Origin: Rubricella sp038526735
GTDB taxonomy: Bacteria > Pseudomonadota > Alphaproteobacteria > Rhodobacterales > Rhodobacteraceae
Length of the DNA stretch: 64,000 nucleotides
Direction of reading: 5' to 3'
NCBI GenBank assembly: GCA_038526735.1
Contig: JBCBGM010000011.1
Location: 1 to 64,000 of the forward strand
Position 1 is the stretch's first letter. Every line of letters starts with the position of its first letter. The notes under the pieces were generated by a model. It saw only the letters and a program-made list of their open reading frames with translations, was not told the DNA's origin and made no database searches. Made by a program: the position numbers and the translations under genes. Positions 8,848 to 16,244 of the stretch are shown here, one piece after another.

Positions 8848-9131
8848 TGACCGAAAAACTCACCGACCGCACCGCTTTAGAGCCCCTGATGGCAACGGGA
8901 TGGGCCCTTGTGGAGGGGCGCGATGCGATCACCAAAACCTTCCGCTTTGACGATTTCAACGCCGCGTTCGGGTTCATGTCCCGCGCGGCGCTCATGGCCG
9001 AAAAACTCGACCACCACCCCGAATGGTTCAACGTCTACAACCGTGTTGAGGTCACGCTTACCACGCATGACGCCGGAGGGCTGTCGCCGCTGGATGTAAA
9101 ACTCGCCTCCGCCATGGATGCGATGGCATAA
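8847..9131 (+). CDS. phhB: Pterin-4-alpha-carbinolamine dehydratase
   Basis: 94-aa PCD/DCoH-fold protein, the normal size. The signature EKLDHHPEWFNVYNRV contains the catalytic H56-H57-P58. It dehydrates 4a-hydroxytetrahydropterin, the product of aromatic amino-acid hydroxylases. No phenylalanine hydroxylase is nearby; lone copies are common in this order. It shares one base with the upstream gene. It is the last housekeeping gene before the photosynthesis cluster and is followed by a palindromic repeat. Confidence 0.92.
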   Translation: MTEKLTDRTALEPLMATGWALVEGRDAITKTFRFDDFNAAFGFMSRAALMAEKLDHHPEWFNVYNRVEVTLTTHDAGGLSPLDVKLASAMDAMA

Positions 9132-9154
9132 CGCTCTGCACCCCGAAATCCTCG

Positions 9155-9395
9155 CCCCGGACCTGATCCGGGGCCTCGCCTTTGGAGGAGGGCACTTTCG
9201 GCGCGGAATCAAGTCGCGCAGCGACGCCGCGCGCGGCAGACCGACCGAAAGGTCTGGCGCATTTGGATGGTGACTTCTCCGATCAACGCAAATGCGGTTC
9301 GGCGAGGATAAATCGCGAAGCCCAAACCCTAGCTGCGCAACACCTTGATCTGGCGCGCGCTATGGTGCGCGTTGCCTGTCGAGGTCCCGGCTCAA
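9155..9395 (+). repeat. Palindromic intergenic repeat, full copy B (241 bp)
   Basis: Same module order as copy A: CCCCGGAcctgaTCCGGGG at 9155-9173, CAGACCgaccgaaaGGTCTG hairpin near 9237-9256, the variable middle with GATAAATCGCG, then GATCTGGCGCGCGC and GTCGAGGTCCCGGCTCAA. It fills the gap between the pterin dehydratase gene and crtC, so it marks the left edge of the photosynthesis cluster. Confidence 0.83.
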
Positions 9396-9411
9396 GGCCG
9401 CGACGCCACCC

Positions 9412-10404
9412 TCAAAACACCAACCCGAACGGCCCCTTTGCCCGCGGCATTCGCCAGGGCAGCAGCAGGTGCACCCACCCCGCATCGAACCGGTCGCAAT
9501 CGAGCGCTTCATGAACCCCGGCCCGCGGTGCCCCGTCGATCACCGTCTCTACCGCCGCGCGGGCATAAAACGGCGCGTCCTCGTAGCGGGCCAGCTCGCG
9601 CACGGCCCCTTCAGAGCGCGTCTCCCGCGCCACCCGCCACAGCGTTTTTGAGAGCCCAACCTTGGGCGGCGCCTCGACCTCAGCAACCGATCCATCCGGC
9701 CCGAACCGCAACGCCACGTTTAGATCTTGCCCCTGCCGGTCGGTCACATCGTAGAAGGTCTGCGCCCCGCCCTCGACCGGGAACCGCCCCCAGGTCCAGT
9801 ATTTAAAGTCCCGCTCCAGCGCAGTCGTCCCGAAGTTCCCATCGAGATACCCATGCCCTTGCCAGCGCACGCCCGGAGAAGGGAAATCCACCTCAATCCG
9901 CGCCGCCGGCGCAAAGGGCCGCCAGACATGCGACGCATGCAGCGCCACCTCTTGATCGGTCACCGCCCCCGGATGAATACGGATCGTCCCCCGCACGCGA
10001 GACAGATGCGGCACCGACCGCTCATCAATCTTTACCGTGAGCGTGGTCCCATCCCACGCCATCGAGGACGGGCCCACCACAAATTGTGTCGCATCGCGGC
10101 TGAGAGCCTCCTCCCCCCGCTCTGTCATGCACCATCGCCCTTTGGGCCCGTACAACGCGCAATTCATCGAGATGTGGTTTTCCGGCTTCGTCCGCCCCGC
10201 CCAGCGGTAATAGGGCGAAAAGACCGACCCTATGAAGCCGATGACCGTGACACCTTGGGTGCCGTCGTCAGAGATCCCGTCGAGATACCACCAGGCGTAG
10301 CCGTCGTCGCTGACCTGTAGGTCAAAGCGCGGTCCGAGATGATCGCCGCGGCCGCGTGCCTCCCGGAGAGGGCTGCCATCGGCACCCCCGGCCCCGGATG
10401 GCAC
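9412..10404 (-). CDS. crtC: Hydroxyneurosporene synthase / carotenoid 1,2-hydratase CrtC
   Basis: About 330 aa from the GTG at 10404. The recognisable protein begins at FDLQVSDDGYAWWYLDG and continues with the strongly conserved GFIGSVFSPYYRWAGR, PENHISMNCALYG and DGNFGTTALERDFKYWTWGR. CrtC adds water across the terminal double bond of neurosporene or lycopene, the first step of the spheroidene/spirilloxanthin branch. No ATG lies near the expected start; GTG codons at 10404 and 10416 are the closest. The frame stays open back to 10620, but that part is crtD read in another frame. It overlaps crtD by about 175 bp. The start is uncertain; the identity is not. Confidence 0.88.
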   Translation of the reverse strand: MPSGAGGADGSPLREARGRGDHLGPRFDLQVSDDGYAWWYLDGISDDGTQGVTVIGFIGSVFSPYYRWAGRTKPENHISMNCALYGPKGRWCMTERGEEALSRDATQFVVGPSSMAWDGTTLTVKIDERSVPHLSRVRGTIRIHPGAVTDQEVALHASHVWRPFAPAARIEVDFPSPGVRWQGHGYLDGNFGTTALERDFKYWTWGRFPVEGGAQTFYDVTDRQGQDLNVALRFGPDGSVAEVEAPPKVGLSKTLWRVARETRSEGAVRELARYEDAPFYARAAVETVIDGAPRAGVHEALDCDRFDAGWVHLLLPWRMPRAKGPFGLVF

Positions 10405-11801
10405 CCGCCCCCGCACAGATACAGCCCCTTCACTTTGCTCCGCGCTGTCGGGCGCTGAAACGTCCGCATCGCCCCATGCGGGTTCGCCCCGTAGAGCGCG
10501 CCCCCCGTCCCCGGAAACAGGGTCGAGAACTGATCCGGGGTTGTCAGCGCCGCGCGTGCTGTCGGCGGGTCCGTGATAAGGCCAGCCTCGGCCAGTCGGG
10601 CAAATACGGTCGAAGTGCATTGGGAAATCTCCTCCTTAGAGGGGCTATGGACGTCGCCATCAGCCGGAGCGTTCATGATCATCTGCATCCGCTCTGGGCC
10701 GGTCGCGTGTGCGTCGCCGCGATCTTGGGCGCAGATATAAAGGGTGGGGTCACTGGGGCGTCTGTAATCGGTGAACAGCTCTCGAAACTCAGCCGGACTG
10801 TCATCAGAGAAAAAGACAGTGTGCTGCGCGAGCTCAAACCCAGAGGTCGGTGCCGCCCACGTCCAGACCCAAGCTGACAGTGACCGCGCAGTGAGATGTG
10901 TTCGGGGCGCTGCGTCCGGAACCCCCTCAACAAGCCCAGACGCTAGCGCACTCGGATCACCATTAAACAGAATCGCATCCGCTGCGATTCGGGTGCCGTC
11001 GCCCGTGATCACCGCTTCAGCCCGATCGCCATGCATCTCGATCCGCGCAACGGGCGTGTCATACGAAATCTGCCCGCCCTTCGCCTCAATGAGCCTCGCA
11101 AGCGCTTGCGCGAGGCTGTGCATGCCGCCCTTCAGATGCCACACGCCGCGCTGCTCAGAGGCCCAGATCAGCATTAGCAGGGCGGGCGAGAGCAGCGGCG
11201 AGCCGCCAACGTAAGTTGCGTAGCGGCCAAAGAGTTGCCGCAGCCGGTGATCCTCAAACGCACGCCCAAGTGCCTGCCACAGGGTCGAGAGCGGAGCCAT
11301 CGCCTTGGTCAGTGTCAGCGCATCCGCCATCACCGCCCGTGTAACTGACAACAGAGAGGGCGCCGCCGACCGCATCACCGGCCCTTCAAATGCGTTGAAC
11401 AAAAGGTTCGCGCGGTCGGTAAACGCCTTAAACCGCTGGGCCTCAGCCGCTCCGGCGAAGGCCTCGACATTGGCCACACTTGCCGCCTGATCCGCCATCA
11501 AATCGAGCACCGGCGCACCGCGCCAATGATGCCGCGCGAGCACGTCGCAGGGCGACAGCGTCAGCTCTGCCTCAAGGCTGGTGCCCGCGGCGTCGAACAG
11601 CTCTTCAAACACCGGCCGCATCGTAAACACCGTCGGCCCCGCATCCACCGGCCCTGCTCCAGAGGGCAGCGTACGCATCTTGCCACCCGGCCCGCTGTGG
11701 CGCTCCAGAACCGTCACATCCGCCCCGGCAGAGACCAGCTCCAGCGCCGCCGCAAGGCCACCAACGCCCGCACCGATCACCACCACTTTGTCTCTGCTCA
11801 T
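10230..11801 (-). CDS. crtD: Methoxyneurosporene / 1-hydroxycarotenoid 3,4-desaturase CrtD
   Basis: 523-aa FAD-dependent phytoene-desaturase-type enzyme. The dinucleotide fold is at the start (VVVIGAGVGGLAAALELVSAG), and the C-terminal FAD motif is LYLCGGGCHPGPGVPMAALSG. It introduces the 3,4 double bond in hydroxylated carotenoids. The start at 11801 (MSRDKVVVIG) fits the family; the frame is open to an ATG at 11870, which lies inside an operator. The last 32 or so residues after GRHAAAAIISDR are low-complexity and overlap crtC, as if an older stop had been lost. Divergent from crtE across a shared control region. Confidence 0.93.
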   Translation of the reverse strand: MSRDKVVVIGAGVGGLAAALELVSAGADVTVLERHSGPGGKMRTLPSGAGPVDAGPTVFTMRPVFEELFDAAGTSLEAELTLSPCDVLARHHWRGAPVLDLMADQAASVANVEAFAGAAEAQRFKAFTDRANLLFNAFEGPVMRSAAPSLLSVTRAVMADALTLTKAMAPLSTLWQALGRAFEDHRLRQLFGRYATYVGGSPLLSPALLMLIWASEQRGVWHLKGGMHSLAQALARLIEAKGGQISYDTPVARIEMHGDRAEAVITGDGTRIAADAILFNGDPSALASGLVEGVPDAAPRTHLTARSLSAWVWTWAAPTSGFELAQHTVFFSDDSPAEFRELFTDYRRPSDPTLYICAQDRGDAHATGPERMQMIMNAPADGDVHSPSKEEISQCTSTVFARLAEAGLITDPPTARAALTTPDQFSTLFPGTGGALYGANPHGAMRTFQRPTARSKVKGLYLCGGGCHPGPGVPMAALSGRHAAAAIISDRALTYRSATTATPGGISTGSLTTAPKVSRSSAS

Positions 11802-11844
11802 CCGGGTCACCGGCAGAATCCTCGCAAAAAATCCGCTGTCAGGT

Positions 11845-11873
11845 TTGACGAGACGGGATGATGTGTCCATATT
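11845..11873 (+). promoter_or_regulatory. Candidate crtE promoter (sigma-70 type)
   Basis: TTGACG at 11845-11850 is separated by 17 bp from CATATT at 11868-11873. The first PpsR-type palindrome covers the proposed -10. TTGACG also precedes the operators upstream of bchC and bchF. Position and spacing are read from the sequence; activity is inferred. Confidence 0.45.
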
Positions 11874-11881
11874 TGTTTACA
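11864..11881. promoter_or_regulatory. PpsR/CrtJ operator, crtD-crtE site 1
   Basis: TGTCCATATTTGTTTACA fits the TGT-N12-ACA operator of the redox/light repressor PpsR (CrtJ). It lies in the divergent crtD-crtE control region, seven bases from a second copy. Pairs with about 7-8 bp spacing are the known cooperative arrangement for this repressor. Confidence 0.75.
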
Positions 11882-11888
11882 TCAAGTG

Positions 11889-11906
11889 TGTAAATTAAAA
11901 CGAACA
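11889..11906. promoter_or_regulatory. PpsR/CrtJ operator, crtD-crtE site 2
   Basis: TGTAAATTAAAACGAACA fits TGT-N12-ACA. It starts 25 bp after site 1, leaving a 7-bp gap, and ends just before the crtE ribosome site AGGAGAG. The start-to-start distance keeps both palindromes on nearly the same DNA face, consistent with cooperative binding. Confidence 0.72.
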
Positions 11907-11920
11907 CACCAGGAGAGCCC

Positions 11921-12796
11921 ATGCCAACCGACCCGACCTCCCGTATCGAGCTCACGCTGGAGGCGTCGGTCGCCCGCGCCGAAACCGTGGACGCTCCGCC
12001 AAAGATCTCCAAAGCGCTGCGCCACGCCGTCTTTCCGGGTGGCGCGCGCGTGCGCCCGCAGCTTGCGATGGCCGTGGCCATGGCTTGCGGCGATGACGCG
12101 CCCGAGCTCGCGAACGCCGCCGCCGCCTCCATCGAGCTGATCCACTGCGGCAGTCTCGTGCACGACGACCTGCCGATGTTCGATGACGCTGACCTGCGCC
12201 GCGGCCAACCCGCCGTGCACATCGCCTTCGGAGAGCCCATCGCCCTCTTGACCGGCGACGCCCTGATTGTGGCCGGCTTCGATGTGCTCGCCCGCGCCGG
12301 CGTCACCCGCCCAGAGCGCCTACCGGGCCTCGTGCAAACCCTCGCGCAATCCGTCGGCGTGCCCGGCGGCATCTGCGCCGGACAGGCGTGGGAAAGTGAG
12401 GAGGAGATCGAGCTCTCTGCCTACCACCAGGCCAAAACTGGCGCGCTCTTCGTCGCCGCAACCACCATGGGCGCACAAGCCGCCGGAGCAGAGGCCGCCC
12501 CCTGGCGCGAACTCGGCGCCCGCATCGGCGAGGCCTTCCAAGTCGCCGATGACCTGCGCGACGCGCTCCTGACCGAAGAGGAGCTTGGCAAGCCCGTCCT
12601 GCAAGACATCATCAATGACCGCCCCAACGCCGTCACCCTTCTGGGTGTGCGCGGCGCCGTGGACAAGCTCCACGCGATCCTCGACGGCGCCGTCGCCTCC
12701 ATCCCCGACTGCCCCGGCAAACCGCGCCTCACCAAGATTGTAGAGGCGCAGGCGCTGCGTCTGGTGCCCAAACCTTTCCTCGAAGCGGCCGAATAA
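11921..12796 (+). CDS. crtE: Geranylgeranyl diphosphate synthase CrtE
   Basis: 291-aa trans-isoprenyl diphosphate synthase. The first Asp-rich motif is H81-DDLPMFDD-A90 and the second is VADDLRDA in the C-terminal third, both binding Mg-diphosphate. The protein condenses IPP with allylic diphosphates to make GGPP, the precursor of both carotenoids and the bacteriochlorophyll tail. A farnesyl diphosphate synthase cannot be excluded from sequence alone, but the position between crtD and crtF points to CrtE. A clear AGGAGAG site precedes the ATG. crtF starts on the base after its stop. Confidence 0.93.
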   Translation: MPTDPTSRIELTLEASVARAETVDAPPKISKALRHAVFPGGARVRPQLAMAVAMACGDDAPELANAAAASIELIHCGSLVHDDLPMFDDADLRRGQPAVHIAFGEPIALLTGDALIVAGFDVLARAGVTRPERLPGLVQTLAQSVGVPGGICAGQAWESEEEIELSAYHQAKTGALFVAATTMGAQAAGAEAAPWRELGARIGEAFQVADDLRDALLTEEELGKPVLQDIINDRPNAVTLLGVRGAVDKLHAILDGAVASIPDCPGKPRLTKIVEAQALRLVPKPFLEAAE

Positions 12797-13942
12797 GTGG
12801 TTGCCTTGCCCGACGGTGCGCCCGAGCGACGGCGCTTCGCTCCGCGTGACTGGTTCTACCGCGTCACCATGCGCGCTATCGCGAGCCCCGACTTTCAGAG
12901 CTTCGCCACCCGCTTTCCGCTGACCCGCCCGTTCGTGCGCGCAAGGGCGCGGGGGCTTTATGATCTGGTTGCCGGGTTTGTGTACTCGCAGACCCTCTTG
13001 GCCGTCGTGCAGCTCGACCTCCACCGCATCCTCGCCGAGCGCCCCCTCACCGCCGCGCAGATCGGCCTGCGGGTGAACCTTGACGAGATCGCCGCCAAGC
13101 GCCTCGCCCAAGCCGCCGTGGCCGTTGGCCTCTTTAAACGGCGCGGCGAGCGCTATCGCCTCTCCCAGACCGGGGCTGCCCTCATCGGCGCACCGGGCGT
13201 GGAGGAGATGGTTCGCCACCACCCGCTCTTCTACCAAGACGTTGCAGACCCGGTCGCCCTCCTGCGGCGCGAGACTGACACCAACCTCTCCCGCTACTGG
13301 GGCTATGTCGGCGGCGCGCAGACCAATGACATGGAGGAGGACGTCGCTGCGCCGTATTCCGCGTTGATGGCCGCCAGCCAGGCCATGGTCGCCGACGAGA
13401 CGCTCACCACCTTCCCGATGCAGCGCTACAAACGCCTGCTCGATGTGGGGGGGGGCGAGGGGGCTTTCCTCTCCGCCGCCCTCCAGCGCAATGAGAGCCT
13501 CTTGGGCACCGTCTTTGACCTGCCAGCTGTCGTCGAGCGCGCCACGCCCCGGTTTGAACGCGATGACGTGTCCGTCCGCGCTGACACTGCCCCCGGTTCG
13601 TTCTTGTCCGATCCGCTGCCCAAAGGGGCCGATCTGATCTCATTGATTCGGGTCTGTTACGACCATGAGGATGATGTGGTGAGGGCGCTCCTGTTCAAAA
13701 TCAGGCAGTCGCTTCCACATGGCGGAACGCTTTTGATCTCTGAACCGATGAGTGGCGGCACCAATCCCACCCGCGAGGGCGATGCTTATTTCGGGTTCTA
13801 CACCGCCGCGATGAGCACCGGGCGCCCGCGCTCGGTCGCCGAACACTCCGATTTACTCAAGGAAGCGGGGTTTGAGGCCATTCGCGCCCACAAAACCCGT
13901 CAACCCTTCATCACACAGGTCATCTCTGCCCGCGCGGGCTGA
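12797..13942 (+). CDS. crtF: Hydroxyneurosporene O-methyltransferase CrtF
   Basis: 381-aa SAM-dependent methyltransferase of the plant O-methyltransferase type. The N-terminal half is the dimerisation/winged-helix part (LYDLVAGFVYSQTLLAVVQL). The SAM site is LLDVGGGEGAFLSAAL near residue 215, and a catalytic-region DLISLIRVCYDHEDD follows. It methylates the 1-hydroxyl of carotenoids in the spheroidene pathway. The GTG at 12797 follows the crtE stop directly, suggesting translational coupling. Downstream is a 172-bp promoter gap before bchC. Confidence 0.93.
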   Translation: MVALPDGAPERRRFAPRDWFYRVTMRAIASPDFQSFATRFPLTRPFVRARARGLYDLVAGFVYSQTLLAVVQLDLHRILAERPLTAAQIGLRVNLDEIAAKRLAQAAVAVGLFKRRGERYRLSQTGAALIGAPGVEEMVRHHPLFYQDVADPVALLRRETDTNLSRYWGYVGGAQTNDMEEDVAAPYSALMAASQAMVADETLTTFPMQRYKRLLDVGGGEGAFLSAALQRNESLLGTVFDLPAVVERATPRFERDDVSVRADTAPGSFLSDPLPKGADLISLIRVCYDHEDDVVRALLFKIRQSLPHGGTLLISEPMSGGTNPTREGDAYFGFYTAAMSTGRPRSVAEHSDLLKEAGFEAIRAHKTRQPFITQVISARAG

Positions 13943-14017
13943 GGCGGTCGTTTGTCCGTTCAAACGTCGAAAACTGGCCTGAAACGCAACCATATTCGAA
14001 AAAAACGTAAAATCAGT

Positions 14018-14045
14018 TTGACGCCGCTATGTGTCAGTCTAAACT
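14018..14045 (+). promoter_or_regulatory. Candidate bchC promoter
   Basis: TTGACG (14018-14023), a 16-bp spacer and TAAACT (14040-14045) resemble a sigma-70 promoter. The proposed -10 lies inside the PpsR-type operator, so repressor binding would block polymerase. In other purple bacteria the bchCXYZ-puf superoperon starts at a PpsR-controlled promoter ahead of bchC. Confidence 0.55.
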
Positions 14046-14049
14046 TACA
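14032..14049. promoter_or_regulatory. PpsR/CrtJ operator upstream of bchC
   Basis: TGTCAGTCTAAACTTACA matches TGT-N12-ACA, with the extended TGTcA...TTACA form. It lies 66 bp before the bchC start and overlaps the likely -10 hexamer. I see no second close copy in the crtF-bchC gap. Confidence 0.78.
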
Positions 14050-14114
14050 CCAAGCAAGAAACTGCGCAAAAAACTGCTCAGTAAGAACGCAAAGAGAACA
14101 CCGGGAGCAAACTG

Positions 14115-15056
14115 TTGCACACAACAGCCGTGTTACTTGAAGGGGCCGAGAAGTTGCGTCTGGAGACGCTGGAGCTTGACCGTCCCGGCGTAGAGGATGT
14201 GGTTGTGGAGGTTCGCCATTCGGGCATCTCCACGGGTACCGAAAAACTGCTGTGGACCGCCGCGATGCCGCCCTTTCCGGGCATGGGCTATCCGCTGGTC
14301 CCCGGCTACGAGGCTGCAGGCGAAGTCGTCGAGGCTGGCGCCGAGAGCGGCTTTAAAACCGGCGATTATGTCTTTGTGCCGGGTGCCACCTGTTATGGTG
14401 AGGTCAAGGGCCTCTTCGGTGGCTCGTCCAAGCGCCTCGTCTCCAAAGGCAGCCGTTGCCAAAAGATCGACGCGGGCCACGGCCCAGAGGCGGCTCTGCT
14501 CGCCCTGGCCGCCACCGCGCGCCACGCCGTGGCTGGCATCAACACACCTCTCCCAGACCTGATCGTCGGCCACGGCGTCCTTGGCCGCCTGCTGGCACGC
14601 CTTGTGCTCGTTGCCGGCGGTCCCGCACCCACCGTCTGGGACATCAACCCAGACCGGATGAGCGGTGCCGAGGGCTACAAGGTCATCCACCCCGACGATG
14701 ACCCGCGCCGCGACTATGAGACGATCTGTGATGTCTCCGGCGCGCCCGGCATCCTTGATCAGCTGATGATGCGTCTCAAGCGCGGCGGCGAGATCGTGCT
14801 CGCCGGGTTCTACACCGATCCGCTCTCGTTCGCGTTTCCGCCCGCGTTCATGAAAGAGGCCCGCATCCGCGTCGCCGCTGAATGGACGCCCGAAGACCTC
14901 TACGTGACCCGCCGCCTTGTCGAAGAGGGCGACCTCTCGCTCGCGGGTCTGATCACCCACACCGAGGATGCCGCGAACGCGACCGATGCTTACCGCACCG
15001 CGTTCACCGATGCCGGCTGCCTCAAGATGATACTCGACTGGAAGGGCATCGCATGA
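14115..15056 (+). CDS. bchC: Bacteriochlorophyllide a dehydrogenase BchC
   Basis: 313-aa zinc-less medium-chain dehydrogenase. The family start MxTxAVLLEG..L-x-L is followed by HSGISTGTEKLLW, PGYEAAGEVVEAG and a Rossmann stretch LIVGHGVLGRLLARLVLVAG. It oxidises the 3-hydroxyethyl group made by BchF to 3-acetyl. The start codon is TTG at 14115: GGGAG stands nine bases upstream and the encoded N terminus matches the family. The stop overlaps the bchX start (ATGA), so the superoperon is translationally coupled. Confidence 0.94.
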   Translation: MHTTAVLLEGAEKLRLETLELDRPGVEDVVVEVRHSGISTGTEKLLWTAAMPPFPGMGYPLVPGYEAAGEVVEAGAESGFKTGDYVFVPGATCYGEVKGLFGGSSKRLVSKGSRCQKIDAGHGPEAALLALAATARHAVAGINTPLPDLIVGHGVLGRLLARLVLVAGGPAPTVWDINPDRMSGAEGYKVIHPDDDPRRDYETICDVSGAPGILDQLMMRLKRGGEIVLAGFYTDPLSFAFPPAFMKEARIRVAAEWTPEDLYVTRRLVEEGDLSLAGLITHTEDAANATDAYRTAFTDAGCLKMILDWKGIA

Positions 15057-16060
15057 GCCTCGACACCAAAATCCCAGACCTTGGCACGCGCGATCAGATG
15101 CTGCGCGACGAAGCCGCTCAACCGACGCTCGAAGTGCCCACCGCCGAGCCCACCAAGCACACGCAGATCATCGCGATCTATGGCAAAGGCGGCATCGGCA
15201 AGTCTTTCACCCTCGCGAACCTGTCGTGCATGATGGCGGAGCAGGGCAAGCGGGTGCTGCTGATCGGCTGCGATCCGAAGTCTGACACCACCTCGCTTTT
15301 GTTCGGCGGCAAGGCCTGCCCGACGATCATCGAAACCTCCACCCACAAGAACCTGGCGGGCGAAGAGGTGAAGATCGGCGACGTCTGCTTCAAGAAAAAC
15401 GGCGTCTTCGCGATGGAGCTCGGTGGCCCCGAGGTCGGACGCGGCTGTGGCGGCCGGGGGATCATCCATGGCTTTGAACTGCTGGAAAAACTGGGCTTCC
15501 ACGACTGGGATTTTGACTACGTCCTCCTGGATTTTCTCGGAGATGTGGTCTGCGGCGGCTTCGGCCTGCCCATCGCGCGGGATATGGCTCAAAAGGTGAT
15601 CGTGGTCGGCTCGAACGACCTGCAATCGCTGTATGTGGCCAACAACGTCTGCTCCGCAGTGGACTACTTCCGCAAACTCGGCGGCAACGTCGGCGTCGCG
15701 GGCATGGTCATCAACAAGGATGACGGCACGGGCGAGGCGCAAAAGTTCGCCGAATCCGTCAACATCCCGGTTCTTGCCGCGATCCCCGCCGATGACGATC
15801 TGCGCAAAAAGTCCGCCAACTACGAGATCGTCGGCTCTAACGCGACGCAATGGGGCGCCCTGTTTGGCGAACTGGCCGAGAACGTGGCAGGCGCACCGCC
15901 GGTGCTCCCGAGCCCCCTTAGCCAAGACGGCCTGATCCAGCTCTTTGACGGCAAAGATACTGGCGAAGGTGTCGTCCTGGTCCCGGCCACTGACGAAGAC
16001 ATGCGCGGATCCAAGTCCGAGCCCAAAGCATCGCTTGAGGTCATCTACGACGATGTTTGA
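15053..16060 (+). CDS. bchX: Chlorophyllide a reductase iron protein BchX
   Basis: 335-aa NifH-like ATPase. The P-loop is GKGGIGKS at residues 44-51. The 4Fe-4S ligand regions are GGPEVGRGCGGRG and DFLGDVVCGGFG. As a dimer it passes electrons from ferredoxin to BchYZ during reduction of ring B of chlorophyllide a. The ATG at 15053 overlaps the bchC stop; the frame is open further upstream inside bchC, but the family starts here. Its last codons overlap the following 63-aa frame. Confidence 0.95.
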   Translation: MSLDTKIPDLGTRDQMLRDEAAQPTLEVPTAEPTKHTQIIAIYGKGGIGKSFTLANLSCMMAEQGKRVLLIGCDPKSDTTSLLFGGKACPTIIETSTHKNLAGEEVKIGDVCFKKNGVFAMELGGPEVGRGCGGRGIIHGFELLEKLGFHDWDFDYVLLDFLGDVVCGGFGLPIARDMAQKVIVVGSNDLQSLYVANNVCSAVDYFRKLGGNVGVAGMVINKDDGTGEAQKFAESVNIPVLAAIPADDDLRKKSANYEIVGSNATQWGALFGELAENVAGAPPVLPSPLSQDGLIQLFDGKDTGEGVVLVPATDEDMRGSKSEPKASLEVIYDDV

Positions 16061-16244
16061 CCTCACCTCCCTCCAACGTGCCGACACAGCGCTGGCGGAG
16101 ACCTCGGGCTACGCGTCCGAAAAGGTCATCCCGCCGCCCGGGGCCGTGTGCCCTGTGACCGGCCAGCGGGGGGAGATGTCCGAAACGCAACAGTCGAAGC
16201 GCGCAGGGGTTTGCCCCTTCGCACATGGGGAGCACCATGGCTGA
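16053..16244 (+). CDS. Small Cys-containing protein between bchX and bchY (unknown)
   Basis: 63-aa frame starting with ATG eight bases before the end of bchX and ending eight bases inside bchY. It fills a gap that would otherwise be 176 bp long in a tightly packed operon. The protein has two short Cys motifs, CPVTGQ and CPFAHG, about 20 residues apart, with a His-rich end GEHHG. Codon third positions are mostly G or C, as in real genes here. CP-V/F-x-x-G motifs can bind metal or haem; nothing more can be said. It may be a real subunit or accessory factor of chlorophyllide reductase, or an operon-spacing frame. Confidence 0.55.
   Translation: MFDLTSLQRADTALAETSGYASEKVIPPPGAVCPVTGQRGEMSETQQSKRAGVCPFAHGEHHG

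Noticed and set aside
9412..10620. CrtC extended to the ATG at 10620
   Set aside because: The first 70 or so extra residues are crtD read in another frame, Gly/Arg-rich and unlike any CrtC.
11889..11920. A -10 hexamer TAAATT for crtE
   Set aside because: No -35 at a suitable distance; the TTGACG-N17-CATATT combination at 11845-11873 is better.
14882..15052. N-terminal extension of BchX
   Set aside because: The open frame upstream of 15053 is bchC in another frame, Arg/Pro-rich; BchX starts at the ATGA overlap.
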